The translations under genes were made by a program, and so were the position numbers. This document shows, piece by piece, positions 35,292 to 44,010 of a DNA stretch of 44,921 nucleotides (position 1 is the stretch's first letter; every line of letters begins with the position of its first letter). The stretch is from Alphaproteobacteria bacterium (lineage in GTDB: Bacteria > Pseudomonadota > Alphaproteobacteria > JAJUGE01), in assembly GCA_029268305.1 (NCBI GenBank), contig JAJUGE010000019.1, positions 1-44,921 of the forward strand, written 5' to 3'. Under the pieces are notes generated by a model. That model was not told the DNA's origin. It made no database searches and saw only the letters and a program-made list of their open reading frames with translations.

Positions 35292-36209
35292 TCAGGTCAG
35301 GCCGGCTTTCGCTCTCACGTCGTAGGGGTGACGGGCGCTCCAGCGCTCCACGAAATCGGAAAGCTCGCGATCCGGCTTGTCCGGCAGCACGACCTTGAGC
35401 AGCACATATTGATCGCCCCGTTTGCCGCTCGAAGGGTCCGGAGCGCCACGTCCTCTCAGGCGCAAGCTATTGCCCGTGTTCGAGCCCGGGGGCACCGTGA
35501 CACTGACTTTACCGTCTAGCGTCGGCACCACGATCCGCCCGCCCAACACTGCCTCGGCGAGCGAGATCGGCACATCCACCTGAATATCGATGCCGTCACG
35601 GCGGAAATGCGGGTGCGGCGCCACCCTCAGCTCGACCAACGCGTCGCCGGGGCTGCCGCCGTTGCGGCCTTCCATCCCCTGGCCGGCCAGCCTGAGCGTC
35701 CTCCCGTCGACCGAGCCCACCGGGATACGAATGTCCAGGCTCTTGCCCGTCGGGAGCGTCACGCGTCTGGTCCCGCCCTTCACGGCGTCGATGAAGTCGA
35801 CCGTGACGGTCATGTTCACGTCGGCACCGCGCTGGCGCGGCTTGCTGGAGAACGCGCTGCCTATGTCGCCGAACAGCTCGCTGAAAATGTCGCCGGGATC
35901 GAAGCCGCGCCCCGCACGGCGAGGCTCCGGCCCCGATCCCGGGCTGCTCTCGGCGTAGGTACGCCAAAAGCGGGTCTCCGGTCTTTCCGTGCCCGTTGCG
36001 TCGATCTCTCCCCGATCGAAGCGGGCCCGCTTGGTTCCGTCCGAGAGGAGGTCATAGGCAGCGGAGGCCTCCCTGAACTGCTGCTCGACCTTGCTGTCTC
36101 CGGGGTTGAGGTCTGGGTGCAGCTTCTTCGCGAGCTTGCGGTATGCTCGCTTGATATCCTCCGTGCTGGCATTCCTGGGAACGCCGAGCACGGTGTAAGG
36201 GTCGCGCAT
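35292..36209 (-). CDS. DnaJ-class co-chaperone, CbpA-like without zinc finger
   Basis: A 305-aa J-domain protein that should stimulate DnaK. The J domain covers residues 1-65 with HPD at 31-33. A Gly/Phe-type linker (AGRGFDPGDIFSELFGDIG) follows, then a two-barrel substrate-binding C-terminus (VNMTVTVDF, RIPVGSVDGRTLRL, VTVPPGSNTGNSLRLRG). The four CxxCxGxG zinc repeats of DnaJ are absent, so it is of the DnaJB/CbpA class. It begins 15 bases after the glycine-zipper lipoprotein stop; no clear ribosome site is seen, so coupling is likely. Confidence 0.92.
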   Translation of the reverse strand: MRDPYTVLGVPRNASTEDIKRAYRKLAKKLHPDLNPGDSKVEQQFREASAAYDLLSDGTKRARFDRGEIDATGTERPETRFWRTYAESSPGSGPEPRRAGRGFDPGDIFSELFGDIGSAFSSKPRQRGADVNMTVTVDFIDAVKGGTRRVTLPTGKSLDIRIPVGSVDGRTLRLAGQGMEGRNGGSPGDALVELRVAPHPHFRRDGIDIQVDVPISLAEAVLGGRIVVPTLDGKVSVTVPPGSNTGNSLRLRGRGAPDPSSGKRGDQYVLLKVVLPDKPDRELSDFVERWSARHPYDVRAKAGLT

Positions 36210-36224
36210 TTCAGGGGGATCGGC

Positions 36225-36698
36225 TCAGCTCACGATCCTCCAGGTACCGTCCGACTGGCGGCAGGCGGTCCCGTATGCCTCTTCCATCTGGCCTCCGACA
36301 TAGACGGTCTGCTGGAACTCCCGGCAATAGGTACCGTCCTCACGCTGATATGTCCGCGTCGGCGTCACCGTGCCGTAGTTGCCGCTGTCCGGGTTTCGCC
36401 ATTCCGCCTGGCTGCCGGTCGGGTAGGTCTCCAGCGTGTGGTTCGTGGTGTTCGCCATCTCCAGCCGATCGGCGCGGTCCAGCGACTTTCCTACTTCGCT
36501 GCCGACGATGCCGCCGAGGAGTGTGCCGATCGCGACAGCCGCCAGACGGGTGTCGCCCTTTCCGATCTGCGATCCGATGAGCGCGCCGGTGCCGGCCCCA
36601 ACCAGGGTTCCGCCGGTTTGCTTCGGGCCTCCCATCGAGTCGCAGCCAGCGAGTCCGAGCATCGCCAGCATTGCGGTTATCGCCACGAGTCTCTTCAT
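36225..36698 (-). CDS. Glycine-zipper 2TM outer-membrane lipoprotein
   Basis: A 157-aa envelope protein. The signal peptide ends in the lipobox LGLAGC near residue 19, so it is probably a lipoprotein. Next comes a glycine-zipper segment (GTLVGAGTGALIGSQIGKG and AVAIGTLLGGIVGSEVGKSLD, about residues 30-75), as in the RT0821/Lpp0805 surface-antigen group. The C-terminal domain has TPTRTYQREDGTYCREFQQT and ends with TACRQSDGTWRIV, with two cysteines that could form a disulfide. The ATG at 36698 follows GGAAGGAA. It is divergent from pdxH. Confidence 0.9.
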   Translation of the reverse strand: MKRLVAITAMLAMLGLAGCDSMGGPKQTGGTLVGAGTGALIGSQIGKGDTRLAAVAIGTLLGGIVGSEVGKSLDRADRLEMANTTNHTLETYPTGSQAEWRNPDSGNYGTVTPTRTYQREDGTYCREFQQTVYVGGQMEEAYGTACRQSDGTWRIVS

Positions 36699-36864
36699 CG
36701 GATTCCTTCCTGTGTGCCGTCTGCCGGGACGATCGAGTGCGCTTCCCCAGCATCGCGAGAAATGATACCGCTTCCGGCAGGAATCAATCCAGATGAGCCC
36801 TGCCGTCGGATTGAACGCAGATGACGACGATATCCGTCGCTCCGAATTGGAGAGGCAATCGATA

Positions 36865-37467
36865 ATGGCCGATTCCGCAGCCGATATGATCGTCACCGAT
36901 CCGTTCCAGCTGTTCGCCGAATGGATGTCGGAGGCTGCGCGAAGCGAAATCGACGATGCGAGTGCCATGTCCCTCGCGACGGTGGGTGAAGGCGGCATGC
37001 CCTCGGTACGGATCGTCCTCCTGAAGGGAGTCGACCGTCGCGGCTTCGTTTTCTACACCAATCTCAATAGCCGGAAGGGGCGGCAACTGCGCGCCAACCC
37101 GAAAGCCGCACTTTGCTTTCATTGGAAGTCGGTGGCGAGGCAGGTCCGGATCGAGGGCTCCGTCGAACTTATCAGCGATGCCGAGGCCGACACCTATTAC
37201 GCGAGCCGGCCCCGAGGCAGCAGAATCGGCGCCTGGGCGTCGATGCAGTCCGAGCCGCTGGAAAGCCGTGAGGTCCTGGAGCGCCAGGTGGCCGAGACCG
37301 ACGCCCGCTTCCCTGGTGAGACGGTGCCGAGGCCGCCCTTCTGGTCGGGCTTCCGCGTCGTGCCGGAACGGATCGAGTTCTGGCGGGACGGGGCTTACCG
37401 GCTGCACGACCGGATCGAGTATCTGCGGGATGGAGACGGCTGGTCCCACCGACGCCTGTACCCCTGA
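36865..37467 (+). CDS. pdxH: Pyridoxamine 5'-phosphate oxidase
   Basis: A 200-aa FMN enzyme that oxidises pyridoxamine- or pyridoxine-5'-phosphate to PLP. FMN-binding segments are SVRIVLLKGVD near 47-57, YTNLNSRKGRQL near 63-74 and the RGSRIGAWAS stretch near 117-126. PLP-site residues appear in the C-terminal EFWRDGAYRLHDR and the invariant RRLYP end. The ATG at 36865 is preferred because GGAGAGG lies 9 bases upstream; an in-frame ATG at 36793 would add 24 residues without a good ribosome site. The region 36699-36864 is a divergent promoter region shared with the lipoprotein. Confidence 0.95.
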   Translation: MADSAADMIVTDPFQLFAEWMSEAARSEIDDASAMSLATVGEGGMPSVRIVLLKGVDRRGFVFYTNLNSRKGRQLRANPKAALCFHWKSVARQVRIEGSVELISDAEADTYYASRPRGSRIGAWASMQSEPLESREVLERQVAETDARFPGETVPRPPFWSGFRVVPERIEFWRDGAYRLHDRIEYLRDGDGWSHRRLYP

Positions 37468-37569
37468 GGCTCGGTGCGAAATCGACTGTGCCAGGACGTG
37501 TGTCGTCTGGCATTCTGATGGCGAAGCAGAACAAGTGCCGCGCCTCATGCGCGCAGAGGGGAGGATCGC

Positions 37570-38433
37570 ATGCAGTACAGGACAATCCTGGTTCCTCTCA
37601 GTGGCGGCGACATCGGGCGCTCGCCGCTCGAGGCGGCATTCGCCGTCGCGCGACAGTTCGAAGCTCATGTCGAGGTGCTGCACGTTCGCCCCGACCCCCG
37701 GAACATGATCCCTTATGTGGGCGAGGGCATGTCCGGTGCGCTCATCGAGGAGGTGATGGGAGCGGCGGAGCGGGAGGCGGGCGAGCGGGCGGATAGCGCG
37801 CACCACACGTTCGAGGAGATCGTGACGCGGGAGGGCGTGCCGATCCGCGCGGAGCCGGACGGCCCCGGCTTGTCGGCGCATTGGCGCGAGGAATCCGGAC
37901 GGGAGGACGAATCAGTAGCCAGATTCGGCCGGACGGCCGATCTGGTCGTGGTGAGCCGGCCCGTGAAGGAAGCAGAGGTCCCGACCTCGACCGTATTCGA
38001 GGCCGCTCTGTTCGAAAGCGGGCAGCCTCTGCTGGTTGCCCCTCCCCAGCCGGTGTCCATCATCGGGCAGCGGGTCATGATCGCCTGGAACGGCAGCCCG
38101 GAGGCGGCGAGGGCGGTTACACACGGCATCCCGTTTCTGCGCGGCGCGGAGCACGTCCATATCCTCTCGGTGGTCAGCTGGGGCGAGGGGCCGACCAGCG
38201 TCGCAGGCGTCGCGCGCCGCCTCGGATGGCATGGCATCCGCGCGACGGTGGAGACTATCGACGAGCCGGTGGGAACGGTCGGCGAGACGGTGGTCGCAGA
38301 GGCCGGCCGCTTCGGTGCGGACTTGATCGTCATGGGTGCGTATACGCAAAGCCGTCTGCGGCAGATGATCCTCGGAGGCGTAACGCGTCATCTCCTGTCC
38401 ACCGCCTCGGTTCCCCTGCTTATGGCTCACTGA
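37570..38433 (+). CDS. Universal stress protein, tandem UspA domains
   Basis: A 287-aa cytoplasmic protein with two Usp domains. The N-terminal one (about 1-155) begins YRTILVPLSGG but lacks the ATP-binding glycine motif. The C-terminal one (about 170-287) has VMIAWNGSPEAARAV and the motif GAYTQSRLRQMILGGVTRHL with a normal glycine pattern, so one nucleotide site is expected. The family is induced by stress, but target and function are unknown here. The ATG follows a GAGGGGAGG-rich site by about 6 bases. Spacing from pdxH (102 bases) suggests its own promoter. Confidence 0.9.
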   Translation: MQYRTILVPLSGGDIGRSPLEAAFAVARQFEAHVEVLHVRPDPRNMIPYVGEGMSGALIEEVMGAAEREAGERADSAHHTFEEIVTREGVPIRAEPDGPGLSAHWREESGREDESVARFGRTADLVVVSRPVKEAEVPTSTVFEAALFESGQPLLVAPPQPVSIIGQRVMIAWNGSPEAARAVTHGIPFLRGAEHVHILSVVSWGEGPTSVAGVARRLGWHGIRATVETIDEPVGTVGETVVAEAGRFGADLIVMGAYTQSRLRQMILGGVTRHLLSTASVPLLMAH

Positions 38434-38547
38434 GACACAGAGGCTCGCAGCGACGGGTTCGACGTTCGACGCAGCGAGACCACATGTTTACGGCAAGCAG
38501 TCGTGCAAATTGCCGGGCAATAGGCGATCGAGGGAGGAAGTGACGCC

Positions 38548-38919
38548 ATGGCGTTGAGGAAGGTGCGCCTCGAGCTGGCCAGAATGACCGGCTTTCCGGA
38601 AGGAAGCCGGGATCATGGCTACGAATTCGTCGCGCCGCTGGACGAGAACGGCCACCTGCTGATCGACGAATGGCGGGAGAACCCCGCAGTCTGCACTGTC
38701 CGGCGCTTCTGGTTGGGCGAGGACGATGAACACGGACGGCTCATCCATACCCGGCAGCGGGAGTGGGCCTTCTCATACGCACCGGGCGAGGATGACGACG
38801 AGCCGATCTTTCGGCTGGAGCGGCACCTGTTCCGCACGGGTGAGTTCGTTTCGGTCACGGAACACGACGGTGTCACCCGTCCTTTCCGTGTGGTCTCGGT
38901 GGAGGCGACGAAGAGCTGA
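38548..38919 (+). CDS. Conserved 123-aa protein of unknown function
   Basis: I recognise this as a recurrent alphaproteobacterial hypothetical but know no function. It is soluble, acidic and aromatic-rich. Visible blocks are KVRLELARMTGFPEGS near the start, CTVRRFWLGEDDEHGRLIHT near 48-67, a GEDDDEPIFRLERH stretch near 80-94, and SVTEHDGVTRPFRVVSV near the end, suggesting a small beta-rich domain. The ribosome site GGGAGGAAG is strong and well spaced. It lies 114 bases after the Usp gene and 8 bases from the convergent membrane protein gene. Confidence 0.75.
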   Translation: MALRKVRLELARMTGFPEGSRDHGYEFVAPLDENGHLLIDEWRENPAVCTVRRFWLGEDDEHGRLIHTRQREWAFSYAPGEDDDEPIFRLERHLFRTGEFVSVTEHDGVTRPFRVVSVEATKS

Positions 38920-38926
38920 CCCTCTC

Positions 38927-40339
38927 TTACGGGCGGTCGGCAGTCGGCGATTCATGCCCATGGCCGGCTGGAGGCGGCGGACGCAGCAGGGTGGCGCGCT
39001 TTCGTGGCCCGGTCAGGAGCGTCGTCGTCGGATGCATGGTACGGGGCGACGGTCGTAAGGGCTTGGCGCTTTGCGTCTCTCGCCATGCCAGCTCCGCGTA
39101 AGCTCGGCCGCCCATGAGCAGCGCGATCAGCATCGACAGCAGAAAAGTCTTGGCCGCGAGCGAGTTGTTGCCGGAGCCGACGACGACGAATACGAACGCG
39201 GCAACCCAGAGCGGCCAGGGAGCGCCCCGGAGGAGGCTCCAGATCATCGCGCCGAGGCTTGCGGCCACCATCACGAAGAGGACGAGGCCGAACTGGAGCA
39301 TCCAGACGATCCACACGTTCTCGATGATCGTCAGCGACGTATAGAAGCTCAGATAATTGTCGACGAGGCTCTGGATATCCGCGGGCGAGATCCCGAACAG
39401 CAGGTCGTGGAACGACACCACGTCGAACACGCGAAACGCCAATAGGCGCGATTCCGCACTGTCGTCCCAACGCCAGGCGGCGAACAGGCGCTCGCCGAGG
39501 TCCAGGCCAACGATCGACACGAGCGCGATCAAGGGGATCACCATCGCGACCGCCGCCCACGACAGCAGGGTCCGGTACTGGAGCCTTCCGCTCGCCAGCG
39601 AGCGGAAGGCCGCCACGCCGCTACACGCCAGCCCGACTGCGAGGCTCACCGCGAAGGCGGTTCTGCCGCCGAACGACAGAAGGCTGAGCGCCATCGCCAG
39701 GACCAGGACGCTCAGCAGCACTGGCCGATCCCGCATCACGAAGACCGCGAACAGGCCGCTGCTGGTCGCCAGCGCATTCGATAGGGGATGGTCGAGCCAG
39801 GCGGAGGCCCGGAACTCCGCCCACTGTTCCTCCTTGTCGACGCCGAACAGATGGACGATCCGCCCCTCTGTGATCGACTCGCCGATCGCGATCAGTGAAT
39901 TGAAGAAGAGAATGCCGACGGCGACATAGAAGAAAGTGCGTCGGAATCTGAGCGGGGACTCGTCGAGTGCGAGCACGATGAACCAGGGCACCAGTAGTGT
40001 GTCGACGATGAATGCCGTGCCGGAAGCGCCCTGCGTGAGGAGTTGCTCTACGATCAGAATTCCCAGCGCCGCGCCGTATGCCGCGATCGCCGGCTTCTCG
40101 CGGGCGAGATCCACGAGCCGCGCGAGTGGATTGCCGCGCGCCAGCCAGGCGACGAACGAGGCCAGAAAGACGTAGGTGCTCGGGTGAAGCTTCATCAGCG
40201 GGCTTCCGCCCGGACGGTTGTAGATGAAACCGTGACTGAGCAGGACGTCGGACGGCAACAGGATCAGGACGATAAAGCCGCAGAGCGCCAGCCACCCCGG
40301 AACGTTCGCGGCCTCCGCCCGAACTCGGCTGAGCTGCAT
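38927..40339 (-). CDS. O-antigen ligase/polymerase-like membrane protein
   Basis: A polytopic inner-membrane protein of about 470 aa with ten or more hydrophobic helices and a large loop (about 335-365). It resembles the O-antigen ligase/Wzy-like and VpsF polysaccharide families: the LSFGGRTAFAVSLAVGL helix near 232-248 carries the Arg common in this group, and WLDHPLSNALATSSGLF precedes it. The cytoplasmic C-terminus is a proline- and arginine-rich tail. No glycosyltransferases are adjacent, so the polymer is unknown. The start is unclear: ATG at 40339, or a TTG at 40375; neither has a clear ribosome site. Confidence 0.65.
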   Translation of the reverse strand: MQLSRVRAEAANVPGWLALCGFIVLILLPSDVLLSHGFIYNRPGGSPLMKLHPSTYVFLASFVAWLARGNPLARLVDLAREKPAIAAYGAALGILIVEQLLTQGASGTAFIVDTLLVPWFIVLALDESPLRFRRTFFYVAVGILFFNSLIAIGESITEGRIVHLFGVDKEEQWAEFRASAWLDHPLSNALATSSGLFAVFVMRDRPVLLSVLVLAMALSLLSFGGRTAFAVSLAVGLACSGVAAFRSLASGRLQYRTLLSWAAVAMVIPLIALVSIVGLDLGERLFAAWRWDDSAESRLLAFRVFDVVSFHDLLFGISPADIQSLVDNYLSFYTSLTIIENVWIVWMLQFGLVLFVMVAASLGAMIWSLLRGAPWPLWVAAFVFVVVGSGNNSLAAKTFLLSMLIALLMGGRAYAELAWRETQSAKPLRPSPRTMHPTTTLLTGPRKRATLLRPPPPAGHGHESPTADRP

Positions 40340-40473
40340 GTCCACTGTCGCCACGCGAATGCGACTTTCAGCCAAAGCTGCACCGGAGAAGTTCGACGTT
40401 AACGCGCCTACCGGCGCCGATCGGCCGACTATAGCGGGTCGGGATCAAGAGGGGGTTAAGGCAGAAGCTGTCC

Positions 40474-40722
40474 TCAGGCTTCGCTCGCCCCTTCCTCCAG
40501 GGTGAATTCGCCGTTGAGAATGCGGTCCGGCAGCTCGGAAACCACGTGCGCGGTCCAGTCCTCGCCGCGGTCGACCACGAGGTCGGTCAGCGCCAGATAG
40601 ATCAGCACTTCGGCCAGCGTATCGGCCGACACGCCCATCTCGCAGGCTTTGTCCCAGGTGTCGAGAAACATGTCGAGCGCGATCTTCTTCTGCTGTTCCT
40701 CGCCCAGCTGGCTCTGTCCCAT
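40474..40722 (-). CDS. Conserved 82-aa protein of unknown function
   Basis: A small, acidic, helical protein I cannot assign. It reads QQKKIALDMFLDTWDKA near 10-26, then a helix ADTLAEVLIYLALTDLV, then EDWTAHVVSELPDRI and an acidic C-terminus (EFTLEEGASEA). The ATG at 40722 has GGGGAG 6 bases upstream, so the longer frame to 40758 is unlikely. It is divergent from the Lhr helicase gene, and the direct repeats at 40768-40797 lie between them and could serve both. Confidence 0.7.
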   Translation of the reverse strand: MGQSQLGEEQQKKIALDMFLDTWDKACEMGVSADTLAEVLIYLALTDLVVDRGEDWTAHVVSELPDRILNGEFTLEEGASEA

Positions 40723-40767
40723 GAAGGTCTCCCCGTTCGGATCCCTCGTATGTAGCAATCACCGTTC

Positions 40768-40797
40768 CGTTTAACAGGCTGGCGCTACGTTTAACAG
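40768..40797 (+). promoter_or_regulatory. Twenty-bp-phased direct repeat upstream of the helicase promoter
   Basis: CGTTTAACAG occurs at 40768-40777 and again at 40788-40797, exactly 20 bases apart; the following bases also match (GCTGGCG versus CCTGACG). The repeats end one base before the -35 box, a position typical of an activator or repressor site read from one DNA face. The factor is unknown. Confidence 0.5.
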
Positions 40798-40798
40798 C

Positions 40799-40826
40799 CT
40801 GACGATCCCGGTGCCTTCCCTATAAT
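40799..40826 (+). promoter_or_regulatory. Promoter of the Lhr helicase-pdeM operon
   Basis: CTGACG (40799-40804), a 16-base spacer and a consensus TATAAT (40821-40826). The predicted transcription start at about 40833 leaves only about 5 bases before the ATG at 40838, and no ribosome site is present, so the mRNA should be nearly leaderless. Confidence 0.6.
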
Positions 40827-40837
40827 CCCCCGATGCC

Positions 40838-43288
40838 ATGACCGATCGCCTGCCGCCTCGCTTCAGCTCCTGGTTCGCCGCACGCGGCTGGTCACCCCAC
40901 CCGCATCAATTGTCGATGCTTGATGCGGCGGAGGCGGGAAGGTCTGCGCTGCTGATCGCGCCGACCGGCGGAGGGAAGACGCTCGCCGGTTTTCTTCCGA
41001 CTTTGATCGATCTCGACCGCCGACCCTGCCAGGGGCTGCACACGATCTATGTTTCACCGCTCAAGGCACTCGCGGTCGACATTCACCGCAACCTGACCGT
41101 CCCGATCGCGGAAATGGGCCTCGAGGTGTCGGCCGAGACCCGCACGGGCGATACGCCGTCCCACAAGAGAGCGCGCCAGCGGCGGCGGCCGCCGAACATC
41201 CTCCTCACCACGCCGGAATCCCTGGCGCTGATGCTCTCCTATGCGGACGCAGGTCAGATTTTCGGCAAGCTGGCCTGCATCGTCTGCGACGAGTTGCACG
41301 CTCTGGCCGACAACAAGCGCGGGGATCTGCTTTCGCTCGGGCTCGCGCGCCTCGCCACACTTGCGCCGGGGGCGCGGCGGGTCGGGCTCTCGGCAACCGT
41401 GGCCGATCGTGCGGCGCTCGCCCGGTGGCTGTCGCCGACTGCGGGCCGCACGCCGGGCGATGTAGAGATCGTGCTCGGCCGCGGCGGCGTCCGACCGGAG
41501 ATGCGGGTGGTGGTGCCGGAGGCGCGCATGCCTTGGGCCGGTCACATGGCGCTGTTCTCGCTGCCCGAGATCTATGCCGCCATTCGCGAGCACGGGACCA
41601 CGATCGTGTTCGTCAACACGCGCGCGCAGGCGGAGCTGATCTTCAACGGGCTCTGGCACCTGAACGACGATGCGCTCGCGATCGCCCTTCATCACGGAAG
41701 CCTTTCGGCCGAACGCCGCCGGAAAGTCGAGGCGGCGATGGCGGCCGGGCGACTGCGGGCGGTGGTCGCCACGTCGTCGCTCGACCTCGGAATCGACTGG
41801 GGCTCTGTCGACCTGGTCGTGCAGGTTGGGGCACCGAAGGGGGCGTCTCGTCTGCTGCAGCGGCTCGGCCGCTCCAACCACCGCCTCGACAAGCCGAGCA
41901 AGGCAATGCTGGTGCCGGCCAATCGGTTCGAGCTGCTGGAATGCCGCGCCGCGGTCGAAGCGGTCGAGGCGGGGGAGCTGGATGGCGAGCCGCCGCGCGT
42001 CGGCGGGCTCGACGTCCTGGCGCAGCACGTGACGGGCACGGCGTGCTCGGCCCCGTTCGATCCCGATGCGCTTTACGAGGAGGTGACTCGAGCACGGCCC
42101 TATGCAAACCTGTCGCGCAGCGACTTCGACGACGTGGTCGAGTTCGTCGCGACCGGCGGCTACGCCCTCGGCGCCTACGAACGCTTCCGCAGGCTCAAGG
42201 TAGACGAGAGCGGACGGTATAGGGTCGTCGACCGCAGCGTGGCGCAACGCTACCGCATGAACATCGGCACCATCGTCGAAGCGACGACGCTGAAGGTCCG
42301 GCTCGGCCGGCGCTTGCTCGGCGAGGTCGAGGAGTATTTCGTTCAGGGGCTGGTACCGGGCGACACGTTCATCTTCGCCGGGGAGATGCTGCGCTTCGAG
42401 GGACTGCGCGAGATGGAGGTGCAGACCAGCCGGGCAGCCGGTGACGAGCCGAAGGTGCCGGCATATGCCGGCGGCCGGCTGCCCCTCACCACCCAACTCG
42501 CGGCGCGGGTGCGCGCGATCCTCTCGGATCGGTCGCGCTGGTCGCTGTTGCCCGCGGACGTGCAGGAGTGGCTTCGCATCCAGGCCTGGCGCTCGGTCCT
42601 GCCAGGGCCGGGGGGGCTTCTGGTCGAGACCTTTCCCCGCGGCTCGAAGTACCACCTCGTCGCCTACTGCTTCGAGGGCCGGAACGCGCACCAGACGCTC
42701 GGCATGTTGCTCACGCGCCGCATGGAGCGGCTCGGCCTCGGGCCGCTCGGCTTCGCCGCGAGCGACTATGTCCTGACGGTGTGGAGCTTGCGGGAAGCGC
42801 GCGACATCGAATACCTCTTCGCCGAGGACATGCTCGGTGACGATCTCGAAACCTGGATGGCGGAATCGTCGCTGCTCAAGCGCACCTTCCGCAACGTGGC
42901 GGTCATCGCCGGGCTGATCGAGCGGCGCCATCCGGGACATGAGAAGACGGGGCGGCAGGTGACCTTCAATTCGGATCTCATCTATGACGTGCTCCGGCGG
43001 CATGAGCCGGACCACATACTGCTGCGCGCCACCCGCGCCGATGCCGCGTCGGGGCTCACCGACGTGCGGCGCGTCGGCGAAGTGCTGCGTCGCGCGAAGG
43101 GGCGTATCACGCACCGTCGTCTCGACCGCGTCTCGCCGCTGGCGGTGCCGGTCCTGCTGGAGATCGGCAGAGAGTTCGTGCACGGCGCCGCGGTCGACGA
43201 CCTGATGCGCGAGGCCGAGGCGGAGAACGAGGAAGAGCTGATCGCCGAGGCGATGGCCGGTGCCGACATCGCGGAGCTGCCGCTTTGA
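40838..43288 (+). CDS. Ligase-associated DEXH-box DNA helicase (Lhr-like)
   Basis: An 816-aa superfamily 2 helicase of the Lhr subgroup that is usually clustered with a DNA ligase, an exonuclease and PdeM in a DNA damage response set. Walker A is APTGGGKT (41-48), the DExH box is D151-E-L-H154, followed by GLSATVAD near 186. RecA2 motifs are TIVFVNTRAQAEL near 255, VATSSLDLGIDWGSVDLV near 312 and LQRLGRSNHRL near 340 (motif VI). The long C-terminal part (about 420-816) matches the Lhr winged-helix/core region. It lacks a ribosome site and is probably translated from a near-leaderless mRNA. Ligase and exonuclease genes are not in this window. Confidence 0.93.
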   Translation: MTDRLPPRFSSWFAARGWSPHPHQLSMLDAAEAGRSALLIAPTGGGKTLAGFLPTLIDLDRRPCQGLHTIYVSPLKALAVDIHRNLTVPIAEMGLEVSAETRTGDTPSHKRARQRRRPPNILLTTPESLALMLSYADAGQIFGKLACIVCDELHALADNKRGDLLSLGLARLATLAPGARRVGLSATVADRAALARWLSPTAGRTPGDVEIVLGRGGVRPEMRVVVPEARMPWAGHMALFSLPEIYAAIREHGTTIVFVNTRAQAELIFNGLWHLNDDALAIALHHGSLSAERRRKVEAAMAAGRLRAVVATSSLDLGIDWGSVDLVVQVGAPKGASRLLQRLGRSNHRLDKPSKAMLVPANRFELLECRAAVEAVEAGELDGEPPRVGGLDVLAQHVTGTACSAPFDPDALYEEVTRARPYANLSRSDFDDVVEFVATGGYALGAYERFRRLKVDESGRYRVVDRSVAQRYRMNIGTIVEATTLKVRLGRRLLGEVEEYFVQGLVPGDTFIFAGEMLRFEGLREMEVQTSRAAGDEPKVPAYAGGRLPLTTQLAARVRAILSDRSRWSLLPADVQEWLRIQAWRSVLPGPGGLLVETFPRGSKYHLVAYCFEGRNAHQTLGMLLTRRMERLGLGPLGFAASDYVLTVWSLREARDIEYLFAEDMLGDDLETWMAESSLLKRTFRNVAVIAGLIERRHPGHEKTGRQVTFNSDLIYDVLRRHEPDHILLRATRADAASGLTDVRRVGEVLRRAKGRITHRRLDRVSPLAVPVLLEIGREFVHGAAVDDLMREAEAENEEELIAEAMAGADIAELPL

Positions 43289-44010
43289 TCGCCTTACCTG
43301 TCACCGTGAACGGTGTGCGCCTCGCGGCTGACCCGTCCGGCGTGCTGCACTGGCCGGAGCGGGAGCTTCTCGTCGTCGCCGACCTTCATTTCGAGAAGGG
43401 CTCCGCCTTCGCCGCGCGCGGCTCGCTTCTGCCCCCCTACGACACCGCGGCCACACTCGCGCGCCTCACGCGCATCATCGAGCGTCTCGAGCCGCGGACG
43501 GTGATCGCCCTCGGTGACAGTTTCCACGACCGTCGCGGCGGCGACCGGCTGTCATGCGGGGATCGTGCCCGAATTCGCGAGCTCACCGCCTCGCGCGATT
43601 GGATCTGGGTCTCTGGCAATCACGATCCCGATCCCCCGAAGGATCTCGGCGGCCGCAGCGAGGCGGCGGTGACGCTCGGAGCGCTGACCTTCCGACACGA
43701 GCCTGCCGAGGCGAGCGCACGCGGCGAGATCTGCGGCCATCTGCATCCCAAGGCCTCGATCTCGGTCCGGGAGAAGCGGATCTCCGCGTCCTGCTTCGTC
43801 ACGGATGGAACGCGGATGATCCTGCCCGCCCTCGGCGCCTACACCGGTGGCCTCGACGTGGCCGCAGCGCCGGTGCGTCGATTGTTCCAGAGGGCGTTTC
43901 ACGTCCTCATGCTGGGCCGCGATCGCCTGTACTGCTTTCCCTCGCAACGTGTCGTCGGCGGTCGGCCGGCCGAGGCGAGGGCGATCGTGAGGGGAGTGCC
44001 GGCAGAATGA
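43285..44010 (+). CDS. pdeM: Ligase-associated DNA damage response endonuclease PdeM
   Basis: A 241-aa calcineurin-like metallophosphoesterase of the PdeM group, thought to act as a DNA endonuclease with the Lhr helicase. Metal-binding motifs are ADLHFEKGSAF near 32, GDSFHDR near 76, GNHDPDP near 110 and GHLHPKA near 150. The start is a TTG within a TTGA overlap with the helicase stop, which implies translational coupling. The order helicase-pdeM is the usual one for this module. Confidence 0.92.
   Translation: MIALPVTVNGVRLAADPSGVLHWPERELLVVADLHFEKGSAFAARGSLLPPYDTAATLARLTRIIERLEPRTVIALGDSFHDRRGGDRLSCGDRARIRELTASRDWIWVSGNHDPDPPKDLGGRSEAAVTLGALTFRHEPAEASARGEICGHLHPKASISVREKRISASCFVTDGTRMILPALGAYTGGLDVAAAPVRRLFQRAFHVLMLGRDRLYCFPSQRVVGGRPAEARAIVRGVPAE

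Noticed and set aside
40761..40800. LexA (SOS) box upstream of the Lhr helicase
   Set aside because: A GTTC is present but without a second GTTC seven bases later, so the alphaproteobacterial LexA pattern is not met.
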